Made by a program: the position numbers and the translations under genes. Below the pieces are notes generated by a model that worked only from the letters and a program-made list of their open reading frames with translations, was not told where the DNA came from and searched no databases. 15,286 nt of DNA from Campylobacterota bacterium (GTDB lineage Bacteria > Campylobacterota > Campylobacteria > Campylobacterales > Sulfurovaceae): positions 1 through 15,286 of the forward strand of contig JAADEQ010000157.1 in NCBI GenBank assembly GCA_013153345.1, read 5' to 3'. Position 1 is the first letter of the stretch. The number at the start of each line of letters is the position of its first letter. Below, piece by piece: positions 1 through 6,558 of this stretch.

Positions 1-161
1 GAGAGTAGCCCTAAATATAAAAATACTACTATAAAAGTTGGAAACTTGTTAAAAAAGGAAAAGATCTGTTTGTAATTATAAGAGCCTATAACTATAATAA
101 AACTAATAAAACCAAACTTCAAACTATTAAAAAAAGTAGAAAGAAAGTAGAAGCCAACTCC
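1..161. other. Intergenic stretch with no gene seen
   Basis: No start codon of the ATG type occurs on either strand here, and no reading frame resembling a protein was found. The stretch is very AT-rich. It contains a short hairpin (AAGTT/AACTT, 3-base loop, about 37-49) and an 11-bp tandem repeat of the form AAAGTAGAA at 133-141 and 144-152. Downstream of the tmk stop on the minus strand there is a T-run but no convincing stem in front of it, so I do not call a tmk terminator. The left edge may lie just before another gene outside the window. Confidence 0.6.
70..98 (+). promoter_or_regulatory. Possible sigma-70-like promoter facing right (antisense to tmk)
   Basis: On the plus strand TTGTAA (70-75) is followed after exactly 17 bases by TATAAT (93-98), giving a -35 matching 4 of 6 consensus bases and a perfect -10. 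No plus-strand gene follows; transcription would start near 105 and run antisense through tmk. In DNA this AT-rich a perfect TATAAT is common by chance, so the call is weak. Confidence 0.25.
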
Positions 162-737
162 TCACCCCAAATACTCAACTATCTGCTTCGTAATAGAAGA
201 GATATCATTAGTAGCATCCACCTCTAGGTAATCTATCTCTAATCTTTTAATAACCTCAAGCATACTATCTTGAATCTTTAAAAGATAATCAAACCCTCTC
301 TTTTCAATATTATCATTTACCTTTTTAGTTAATCTCTCAACTAACTCCACTATATTAATCTTAAAAAATACAACCTTTTGAGGCAATCTATTATCTAAAG
401 CAAATCTATTTAACTCTATTAAAAACTCCAGCTCAAATTCTGGATTAGAAGCAATAGCATAAGCAATCCCAGAGATTAAACTCCTATCAGAGATTATTAA
501 TCTATCTAAATTAGGCTCTATTACCTCTTTAAAATGCTCTGCCCTATCGGCCAAAAATAAAAACAGCTCAGCCTTTTTAGACTCCAATTTTTCATAAAGC
601 AAAATCTCTCTTGCCCTCTCTCCAAACTTCGTACCGCCTGGCTCTTTAGTAAATATTGCCTCTGGAAAATAACTCTTTAAAATCTCAATTTGAGTGCTCT
701 TTCCAACCCCATCAATCCCCTCTAAAGCTACATACAC
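162..737 (-). CDS. tmk: Thymidylate kinase (dTMP kinase)
   Basis: Phosphorylates dTMP to dTDP with ATP in the cytoplasm, the step that feeds dTTP synthesis for DNA replication. The 191-residue protein has the P-loop GIDGVGKST at residues 7-15, the EPGG motif at 32-35, the DRS variant of the DR(Y/H) motif at 84-86, and a basic LID-like region near 133-150. The length is slightly short but usual for campylobacterial homologues. The start is GTG at 735-737: it gives the canonical N-terminus MYVALEGIDG and has AAAGGA about 6 bases upstream. The start lies inside the end of coaD (10-base overlap), so translation is probably coupled. It is the last gene of the efp-ubiX-coaD-tmk run, and I see no clear terminator after it. 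Confidence 0.95.
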   Translation of the reverse strand: MYVALEGIDGVGKSTQIEILKSYFPEAIFTKEPGGTKFGERAREILLYEKLESKKAELFLFLADRAEHFKEVIEPNLDRLIISDRSLISGIAYAIASNPEFELEFLIELNRFALDNRLPQKVVFFKINIVELVERLTKKVNDNIEKRGFDYLLKIQDSMLEVIKRLEIDYLEVDATNDISSITKQIVEYLG

Positions 738-1210
738 TTTAAATCCTTTAAAATCTCTTTTGGCACTAAATGCTTAACCTCCCCTCTATATTTCAAAATA
801 GCTCTTACAATTGAGGAGCTAATAAAAGCATACTGCAAACTTGGCATTAGATAAATGGTCTCTAAATCCTTCTTTAATGAGGCATTTGCATACCCCATCT
901 GCAGTTCATACTCAAAATCACTAACTGCTCTAAGGCCTCTAATAATAATATTTGAATCAACCTCATCACTCAAATCAACCAACAACCCCTCAAACCCTAT
1001 CACCTTAATCTTTGGCAAATCCCTAGTAGCCTTTTTTACAAATTCAACTCTCTTCTCAAAACTAAACATTGGATTTTTCTCTTTATTTTTAGCAACAGCC
1101 ACAACTATCTCATCAAAAATCTTACATCCCCTCTTTATAATATCCAAATGCCCCAAAGTAATAGGGTCAAATGTGCCAGGATAGATTGCTCTTTTACTCT
1201 CTTTTGCCAA
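728..1210 (-). CDS. coaD: Phosphopantetheine adenylyltransferase (PPAT)
   Basis: Transfers AMP from ATP to 4'-phosphopantetheine to give dephospho-CoA, the penultimate step of coenzyme A synthesis. The 160-residue protein shows the nucleotidyltransferase features of the family: YPGTFDPITLGH (residues 10-21, with the TLGH version of the HxGH motif), RGLRAVSDFEYE (91-102) and the C-terminal ISSSIVR motif (130-136). The start is TTG at 1208-1210. No ATG or GTG lies before the conserved YPGTFDP, and AAGGAG sits about 8 bases upstream inside the ubiX end, so the rare start is well supported. It follows ubiX by 3 bases and overlaps tmk by 10, consistent with one transcript. Confidence 0.95.
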   Translation of the reverse strand: MAKESKRAIYPGTFDPITLGHLDIIKRGCKIFDEIVVAVAKNKEKNPMFSFEKRVEFVKKATRDLPKIKVIGFEGLLVDLSDEVDSNIIIRGLRAVSDFEYELQMGYANASLKKDLETIYLMPSLQYAFISSSIVRAILKYRGEVKHLVPKEILKDLKCM

Positions 1211-1213
1211 AGC

Positions 1214-1741
1214 CTACTCTCCTTTCCATCTTCTATATAAGTTATGCTCAATGCCCAAGCTATCATACCACTTCCCAATAATAAACTTCTCCGCATCCTT
1301 TAGCTTCTTTACCCCACTATAATACCCCAAAACAGGAGGAGCAATTATAACCCCTATTTGAGATAGCTTTAACATATTCTCTAACAAAATTGGACTAAAG
1401 GGAAGCTCTCTTGGAGCTAAAAGAAGCTTTCTTTGCTCTTTTATCATAACCAAAGCAGCACGAGTTACTAAATTATCCGCAATTCCATTAGCAACTTTTC
1501 CAAGAGTATTCATTGAAGTAGGAATAATAGCCATTGCATCAGCCCTAAAGGAGCCACTAGCAACTGCTGCACCAATATCCTTATTGGAATAGAGTCTAAT
1601 ATTTGCCTTCTCTTTCTTACCTACTATCTTTGCATTTTTAGAGACAATAAGATGAAGTTCAATCTCTTTGGGAAGATATTTAATAAATCTCTTGCCTAGC
1701 TCAATACCACTAGCGCCAGTAATTGCTAAAATTAATCTCAT
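1214..1741 (-). CDS. ubiX: Flavin prenyltransferase UbiX
   Basis: Attaches a dimethylallyl group to reduced FMN to make prenyl-FMN, the cofactor of UbiD-type decarboxylases. The 175-residue protein has the flavodoxin-like start with ITGASG (residues 7-12), the central PTSMNTLGKVANGIADNLVTR-type segment (about 74-94) that binds flavin and phosphate, the APRELPFS motif (109-116), and the C-terminal FIIGKWYDSLGIEH segment. No ubiD lies in the window. Campylobacterota generally make menaquinone by the futalosine route, which uses a UbiD-like decarboxylase, so supplying that enzyme is a plausible role (inference). The ATG start lies 21 bases after the efp stop, with only a weak GAAAAG ribosome site; the hairpin at the junction may influence it. 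Confidence 0.92.
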   Translation of the reverse strand: MRLILAITGASGIELGKRFIKYLPKEIELHLIVSKNAKIVGKKEKANIRLYSNKDIGAAVASGSFRADAMAIIPTSMNTLGKVANGIADNLVTRAALVMIKEQRKLLLAPRELPFSPILLENMLKLSQIGVIIAPPVLGYYSGVKKLKDAEKFIIGKWYDSLGIEHNLYRRWKGE

Positions 1742-1747
1742 CTTTTC

Positions 1748-1772
1748 AATAGAGCAAAAGCTCTATTTTTTT
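1748..1772 (+). terminator. Hairpin with T-tract, oriented to stop plus-strand transcription
   Basis: A perfect 8-bp stem (AATAGAGC at 1748-1755 pairing with GCTCTATT at 1760-1767, loop AAAA) runs into seven T residues (1766-1772) on the plus strand, the classical layout of a factor-independent terminator. All genes here are on the minus strand. Read that way the T-tract becomes an A-tract in front of the stem and GAAAAG follows it, so it should not end the efp transcript. The efp stop codon TAG (1763-1765) lies inside the stem. It may stop antisense RNA, or act as an RNA hairpin between efp and ubiX that affects stability or ubiX translation. Confidence 0.6.
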
Positions 1773-2332
1773 ACTTTTTCTAAATATTTGCCCTCAGTAG
1801 TATCAACTTTAATAACATCCCCCTCCAAAATATGAAAAGGAACTTGAACAGTTGCCCCACTCTCAAGCTTTGCTGGCTTTTTACCCCCTTGCGTATCACC
1901 CTTAAAGTTTGGTGGAGTTTCTACCACTTTTAATTCAACCGTTTGAGGAATCTCAACACTAATTGGCTTTCCTTTATGAAATAAAACGCTAACCTCCATC
2001 CCATCAATCATAAAATCAAAATTCTCTTTTCCAACCTGCTCCAAAGTTAAGCCAAGCTGCTCAAATGTTTCACTATCCATAAACTGCAAAAACTCCCCAT
2101 CATCATAGAGATATTGCATCTTCTTATACTCAAGCTCTGGAACCTCAAACTTATCCCCAGCATGCACAGTCTTCTCAATTACTCTTCCATTTTGAAGATT
2201 TTTAACCTTCATCCTAACAAACGCTGCACCCTTTCCAGGCTTTACATGCAAAAACTCAATAACTTTATAAGGGCTCCCATCAATCTCTAACCTTACACCC
2301 TTTTTAATATCACCCATTCCAATTGTTGCCAT
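1763..2332 (-). CDS. efp: Translation elongation factor P
   Basis: Binds between the P and E sites of stalled ribosomes and helps form peptide bonds at polyproline stretches. The 189-residue protein has the usual three-domain EF-P length. The N-terminal KOW-like domain contains [10 protein letters not shown] with lysine 34 at the loop tip, the residue that is modified in many bacteria; no modifying enzyme is in the window. The C-terminal OB domain ends in [24 protein letters not shown], close to the family signature. The ATG start has a strong AGGAG ribosome site. It follows the RND genes by 63 bases, where a candidate promoter lies, and is first in the efp-ubiX-coaD-tmk run. Confidence 0.97.
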   Translation of the reverse strand: MATIGMGDIKKGVRLEIDGSPYKVIEFLHVKPGKGAAFVRMKVKNLQNGRVIEKTVHAGDKFEVPELEYKKMQYLYDDGEFLQFMDSETFEQLGLTLEQVGKENFDFMIDGMEVSVLFHKGKPISVEIPQTVELKVVETPPNFKGDTQGGKKPAKLESGATVQVPFHILEGDVIKVDTTEGKYLEKVKK

Positions 2333-2359
2333 AAAACTTCTCCTACAAAAATAAAGCAG

Positions 2360-2393
2360 ATTTTATCATAAGGTTGGGGTAGATAAGCTTAAA
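2360..2393 (-). promoter_or_regulatory. Candidate promoter of efp-ubiX-coaD-tmk
   Basis: In the 63-base gap between the second RND gene and efp, the minus strand reads TATGATAAAAT (2360-2370), a good -10-like element, about 30 bases before the efp start. A recognisable -35 is lacking (TTTAAG at 17 bases upstream, 3 of 6). Campylobacterota promoters often have a weak -35, so this is plausible but not firm. No terminator for the export operon was seen in this gap, so read-through is also possible. Confidence 0.35.
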
Positions 2394-2395
2394 GC

Positions 2396-4126
2396 CTATC
2401 TAGTAATTGAGATATTATTTGGGTCATGATGTATTGGATTTTCATCATCTACATCCATCGCCTTTGTATTATCCATCAAGACTGGAATAAATATTAAAGA
2501 GACAAATACTGCTGCAACCGTTCCAGAAATCAATGCAACTCCAAGCCCCCCAAATATCGGGTCACTTGCAAGAAGTGCAGAACCCAAAATAATTGCAATT
2601 GCAGTTAGCGCAATTGGCTTTGCTCTAGTTGCTGCTGCTATTGCAATTGCTCTTTTCTTCTCAATCCCCTTTGCCTCCATTAAAGATTTTGCAAAATCAA
2701 TTAGAAGCAGTGAGTTTCTTGAACTAATTCCCATTAGCGCAATAAATCCAATTAGTGAAGTTGCTGTCAAAAAGAAGGTATCACGAGTTACCAAATCTGC
2801 AATCCAGTGTCCAACAATTACTCCAATAATAGATAAGAAGCTTCCAGCCAAAACAATACCACTTAGTGCAAAACTCTTATAATATACAACTAAAAGTAAA
2901 AATATTAAAATTAATGCTCCAATAAAAGCACCTCCAAGGTCTCTAAATGTATCAAGAGATACCTTCATCTCTCCATCCCATCTTAATAGATACTCTTTAC
3001 CACTCTTTGGGTCTGTTAGATATAAATCAAACATATAGGTAGTAAATCCAGCCTTTTTAATCTCATACCCTTTTTTGGTAAAATACTCAATCATTCTCTC
3101 TCTTGCATCTAGCAATGGATATACTTGAGACTCATTATCTGTCTCAGCAATCACATTTATCATTCTTCTTAAATCTTTATGCATAATCATTGGATTTGAC
3201 TCAACCTCTCTAATCTCAACCACCTCCTTAATTGGCACAAGCATTCCTCTTTGATTCATCAACTGCATTGAGGTTAGTTTCTCTTCCAAAGCCTCCTTGG
3301 ACCTATCTTTAAAACGCTTAGTCTTATCATCTAGACTCAAAAATATATCAATTTGCCCCTCTTCATTCTTTGAATTTTTATGAGCAATTGCCATCCCCTC
3401 AAATGCTAAATAGATAATCTTATTAACTTGCTCAACACTCAATCCACTTCTTGCAATCTTATCTTTATTTGGAATCAACTCAAACTTCTTAAATATCTCA
3501 TCTGCCATAATATCAACATCAACCACCTTTGGAGTCTTATTTAAAATCTTTGCAACCTCAATTGATAGCTCTCTTAATTTATTTAAATCCTCTCCAGTCA
3601 CCTCAACCACAATTGAAGCTAGAGTTGGAGGACCAGCAGGCTGCTCTATCATCTTAATCACCGTTCCATTAACAATTGGCTCACACATCCTCTTAATTAC
3701 TGGTCTTAGACGGCTAACCATATTAAAAGAGGTCTCATCTCTATCATGTTTATTTGTCAAGTTTACCAAAATCTCTGCCACATTTTCACTATTTTTCATA
3801 CCAGCACCCTTAACAAGTCCAGCATAATCAAGAGGAATCCCCTCTCCAAGATGTGTTACAATATTAACAACCTCTTTCTCCTTCTTTAAAATCCTAACCA
3901 CACAATTAGCAACCTTTTTTGTCTCCTCTTTAGAGCTTCCAGTTGGAGTATCCACATAAATTGAAAATGTATTAGCACTCTTTCCAGGCAACATTCTAGC
4001 CTTTACCAAATTGGCTGGAATCATCATCACTGAAGCTCCCAACGCCATTAGAGTAAAAGCAATAACCATAAACTTTCTACTCTTATGTTGTAAAATCCAA
4101 TATACAATATCCTCTATCTTATGCAT
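2396..4126 (-). CDS. RND efflux pump, C-terminal half (split permease, subunit 2)
   Basis: This 576-residue protein corresponds to the second half of an inner-membrane RND permease, which exports substrates using the proton gradient. It starts with the equivalent of TM7 (about 19-37), then a periplasmic porter region (about 40-395, including MLPGKSANTFSIYVDTPTG near 45-63). Five more membrane segments follow (about 398-417, 421-440, 453-478, 503-522, 530-552). GISSRNSLLLIDF at 466-478 is the expected TM10 motif. An acidic tail DVDDENPIHHD follows TM12. The first half is the next gene upstream, joined by a TAATG overlap. The protein should assemble with that half, the adaptor and the outer-membrane channel. 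Substrate unknown. Confidence 0.88.
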   Translation of the reverse strand: MHKIEDIVYWILQHKSRKFMVIAFTLMALGASVMMIPANLVKARMLPGKSANTFSIYVDTPTGSSKEETKKVANCVVRILKKEKEVVNIVTHLGEGIPLDYAGLVKGAGMKNSENVAEILVNLTNKHDRDETSFNMVSRLRPVIKRMCEPIVNGTVIKMIEQPAGPPTLASIVVEVTGEDLNKLRELSIEVAKILNKTPKVVDVDIMADEIFKKFELIPNKDKIARSGLSVEQVNKIIYLAFEGMAIAHKNSKNEEGQIDIFLSLDDKTKRFKDRSKEALEEKLTSMQLMNQRGMLVPIKEVVEIREVESNPMIMHKDLRRMINVIAETDNESQVYPLLDARERMIEYFTKKGYEIKKAGFTTYMFDLYLTDPKSGKEYLLRWDGEMKVSLDTFRDLGGAFIGALILIFLLLVVYYKSFALSGIVLAGSFLSIIGVIVGHWIADLVTRDTFFLTATSLIGFIALMGISSRNSLLLIDFAKSLMEAKGIEKKRAIAIAAATRAKPIALTAIAIILGSALLASDPIFGGLGVALISGTVAAVFVSLIFIPVLMDNTKAMDVDDENPIHHDPNNISITR

Positions 4127-4128
4127 TA
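4124..4128 (-). other. TAATG stop/start overlap joining the two RND halves
   Basis: On the minus strand the TAA stop of the first half (4126-4128) shares one A with the ATG start of the second half (4124-4126). This is a typical termination-reinitiation junction for proteins needed in equal amounts. In the frame of the second half, TAG occurs two codons before its ATG, and no slippery heptamer is visible between that TAG and the TAA, so a programmed -1 shift producing a fused protein is unlikely. Confidence 0.8.
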
Positions 4129-5745
4129 GCTAGCCTCCCCATCTTCTTCACTTTTATGCTTATTTTTATGTTTATGGTGTTTATGTGTTGGCTTTTTAAG
4201 AAGTTTTAGACTCAAATATGGCGTAAAGATATATGCCACAAATAGTGAAGCAATAAGTGCCACTGGAACATTTAATGGAATTGGTTTCATAAAAGAGCCC
4301 ATCATTCCCCCAACAAATAGCATTGGAACCATTGTTAAGATAATTGCTAAAGTTGCAATATTGGTTGGAGCCCCAATCTCATCAGTAGCCTCCACCAAAA
4401 TATCTTCCATATCCTTCTCATCCACATCATGCGCATGAAGATGGCGGTGGATATTCTCAATTACAATAATTGCTGCATCAACTAAGAGTCCAAGTGAGAG
4501 CAAAAATGCAAAAAGGGTAATTCTATTAATCGATTGCCCACTAATCCAAGCAATAAATAGAGTAATAGATAAGATTGCTGGAACGGTAAATGTTACAATA
4601 ATAGACTCTTTAAATCCAAGTGCAAATACAAGCATTACCGCAATAATTAAGATAGTAATAATTAAGTGCTCAACCAAATTATTTACCGCCTCATTTGCCC
4701 TCTCTCCATAATCTCTAGTAATTACATACTCAATCCCCTCTTTCTCAAGCTCATCTTTATGCTCTTCTAACAGCTTTTCAACATCCCTTGCTACAAAAAC
4801 TGCATTTGTCCCTGCAAGCTTTGCAACAGTTAGGGTAACTTGCTGCTTTTGAGGCAAAAACTTTCCATTCTTATCTCTTAAATCAATATATGCATATTTA
4901 AAGTTTTGAAAATCAATTCCTCTCTCAACTTTTGCAATATCTTTGACATAAATTGGAGAACCCATATATTGAGCCACAATTATATTTTTTACATCCTCAA
5001 CGGTTTCAATCGCATTTTTTACACCAAAAATAATTAGCTTATTATCTTTTGTTCTTCCTTTAACATCTGGCACATCAACTGCAACAGATTGAATCGCTTT
5101 CATAATTTGACCCATTGAGAGATTATAAGCACTAAGCTTTCCCATATCAACCAATACATTAAATTGGGGCTTATGAGAACCCTTTAGCTCTGTTTTTGCC
5201 ACATTCTCAATTGCATTAACCTTATGCTGAAGCCTTCTAATAATCTTATACATCTTCTCATAATCAACCTTAGTCCCCTCTTTTGGATAAAAAGCAATTG
5301 TTACAATCGGAATATCAATATCAATATCAAATGGCTTTACAAGAGGCTGCATTGTTCCTTTTGGCAACTTATCCATATTTTGCATAACTTTATCATATAG
5401 TTTTAGGTTCGCATCCTCTCTTCTCTCCCCAATTTTATACATAACATTTACAATTCCAACATTATCCATCGCCATACCATAAATATGCTCAATCCCTTTT
5501 ATCTCTCTTAACTTTCTCTCAAGAGGCTCAACAATAACCTTTTCAATCTCTTGAGGCGTTGCTCCTGGCATTGGCACAATAACAGCTCCCCCACTAATTG
5601 CAATTTGAGGGTCCTCTTCTCTTGGCATCACTTGAAGCGAAATTACCCCCAGCAAAATCAATGTAATACCAAGAATTGGTGTTAAAGGATTTTTTAAAAA
5701 TGCTGCTGCTAACTTTCCTGCCCAATCTTTTGGTTTATACTTCAT
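4126..5745 (-). CDS. RND efflux pump, N-terminal half (split permease, subunit 1)
   Basis: This 539-residue protein matches the first half of an RND permease. TM1 is at about 22-40, followed by PREEDPQI and a porter region (about 41-345), then TM2-TM6 (about 360-377, 381-402, 408-431, 460-480, 491-512). The TM4 motif is LVDAAIIVIEN (421-431): aspartate 423 is the proton-relay residue and is followed by AA, the pattern seen in heavy-metal RND pumps such as CusA, whereas AcrB-type pumps have DD. HRHLHAH (433-439) follows TM4, and HKHHKHKNKHK (521-531) lies after TM6; both are predicted cytoplasmic. This hints at metal export but does not prove it. The start has AGAGGA 6-7 bases upstream, and the gene lies 11 bases after the adaptor gene. 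Confidence 0.88.
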   Translation of the reverse strand: MKYKPKDWAGKLAAAFLKNPLTPILGITLILLGVISLQVMPREEDPQIAISGGAVIVPMPGATPQEIEKVIVEPLERKLREIKGIEHIYGMAMDNVGIVNVMYKIGERREDANLKLYDKVMQNMDKLPKGTMQPLVKPFDIDIDIPIVTIAFYPKEGTKVDYEKMYKIIRRLQHKVNAIENVAKTELKGSHKPQFNVLVDMGKLSAYNLSMGQIMKAIQSVAVDVPDVKGRTKDNKLIIFGVKNAIETVEDVKNIIVAQYMGSPIYVKDIAKVERGIDFQNFKYAYIDLRDKNGKFLPQKQQVTLTVAKLAGTNAVFVARDVEKLLEEHKDELEKEGIEYVITRDYGERANEAVNNLVEHLIITILIIAVMLVFALGFKESIIVTFTVPAILSITLFIAWISGQSINRITLFAFLLSLGLLVDAAIIVIENIHRHLHAHDVDEKDMEDILVEATDEIGAPTNIATLAIILTMVPMLFVGGMMGSFMKPIPLNVPVALIASLFVAYIFTPYLSLKLLKKPTHKHHKHKNKHKSEEDGEAS

Positions 5746-5756
5746 TGTAAATCCTC

Positions 5757-6548
5757 TTACTTATTAATATATACTTTTGCATACATTCCAGGAAAAATCA
5801 TATTGCCACTATAATCAAACTTAATTTTTACTCTAAATTTATGGGTCATTGGATTTGAACTTGGAATAATAGAGGCAATTACCCCTTGTGTCTTTAATCC
5901 AATTGAAGGAATCTCAACCTCAACTGGTTTTCCTATTCTAATATATTTTAAATCGCTCTCACTCACCTCAGTTACAATCTTTAAACTACTTAAATCAGTC
6001 AATACCAAAACTGGCATCCCTGGAATTTGAATCTCCCCCTCTTTTGCCATCTTAGAGATTATCACTCCATCATTTGGAGCTCTTATCTTGAGATATTTAT
6101 ATTGATTTAATACCTGCTCCTTTTGAGCTTCAGCCTGCTCAACCTGCTTCTTTGCAATCTTTACCATATCTCTTAAATTTTTTGCAGCAAGCTCTAAATT
6201 CTCCAGTGCAAATTTAGAGACCATCCCCTTTTGATAGAGACGCTTATGGCGAGCTAGATTTATTAATACATTATTTAACTGATTCTCATTCATCTGCAAA
6301 GCAAGCCTTGCTTGAGATATCCCCAAATCAACCTGTCTAACTGCTGCATCTATCTCTTTAGAGTCTATCTCATATAACAACTCCCCCTTTTTTACCACAT
6401 CTCCTTCAGCCACTCTCATATTTTTAATAAATCCCATATTTCTGCTAGTAATCATCTTTTGATTATCTGAAACTACTGAACCTGTCAACTCCAAAACATT
6501 TGCCCAAACAAACTGCATCAATAATATTAAAAAAAATACTCTTCTCAT
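5757..6548 (-). CDS. Periplasmic adaptor (membrane fusion protein, HlyD/AcrA type) of the RND pump
   Basis: Links the inner-membrane pump to the outer-membrane channel across the periplasm. The 263-residue protein starts with a signal peptide (hydrophobic to about residue 16, possible cleavage after FVWA). It continues with a lipoyl half-motif (VAEGDVVKKGELLYEID, 46-62), a coiled-coil hairpin (about 65-150), the second lipoyl half (RAPNDGVIISKMAKEGE, 156-172) and a beta-barrel domain to FPGMYAKVYINK at the end. It is much shorter than AcrA-type adaptors (near 400) and seems to lack the C-terminal membrane-proximal domain, like other compact adaptors. No lipobox cysteine is present. GGGGAG lies just ahead of the ATG. 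The gene sits between the channel gene (10-base gap) and the split pump. Confidence 0.9.
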   Translation of the reverse strand: MRRVFFLILLMQFVWANVLELTGSVVSDNQKMITSRNMGFIKNMRVAEGDVVKKGELLYEIDSKEIDAAVRQVDLGISQARLALQMNENQLNNVLINLARHKRLYQKGMVSKFALENLELAAKNLRDMVKIAKKQVEQAEAQKEQVLNQYKYLKIRAPNDGVIISKMAKEGEIQIPGMPVLVLTDLSSLKIVTEVSESDLKYIRIGKPVEVEIPSIGLKTQGVIASIIPSSNPMTHKFRVKIKFDYSGNMIFPGMYAKVYINK

Positions 6549-6558
6549 CGCTCTCCCC

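Noticed and set aside
133..152. 11-bp tandem repeat near the left end as a CRISPR-like or regulatory array
   Set aside because: Only two imperfect copies in A-rich DNA with no spacers; chance or slippage is enough to explain it.
4124..4175. Programmed -1 frameshift fusing the two RND halves
   Set aside because: The second-half frame has a TAG two codons before its ATG, and no slippery heptamer is visible between that TAG and the first-half TAA, so a shift would have almost no window in which to act. TAATG reinitiation explains the layout better.
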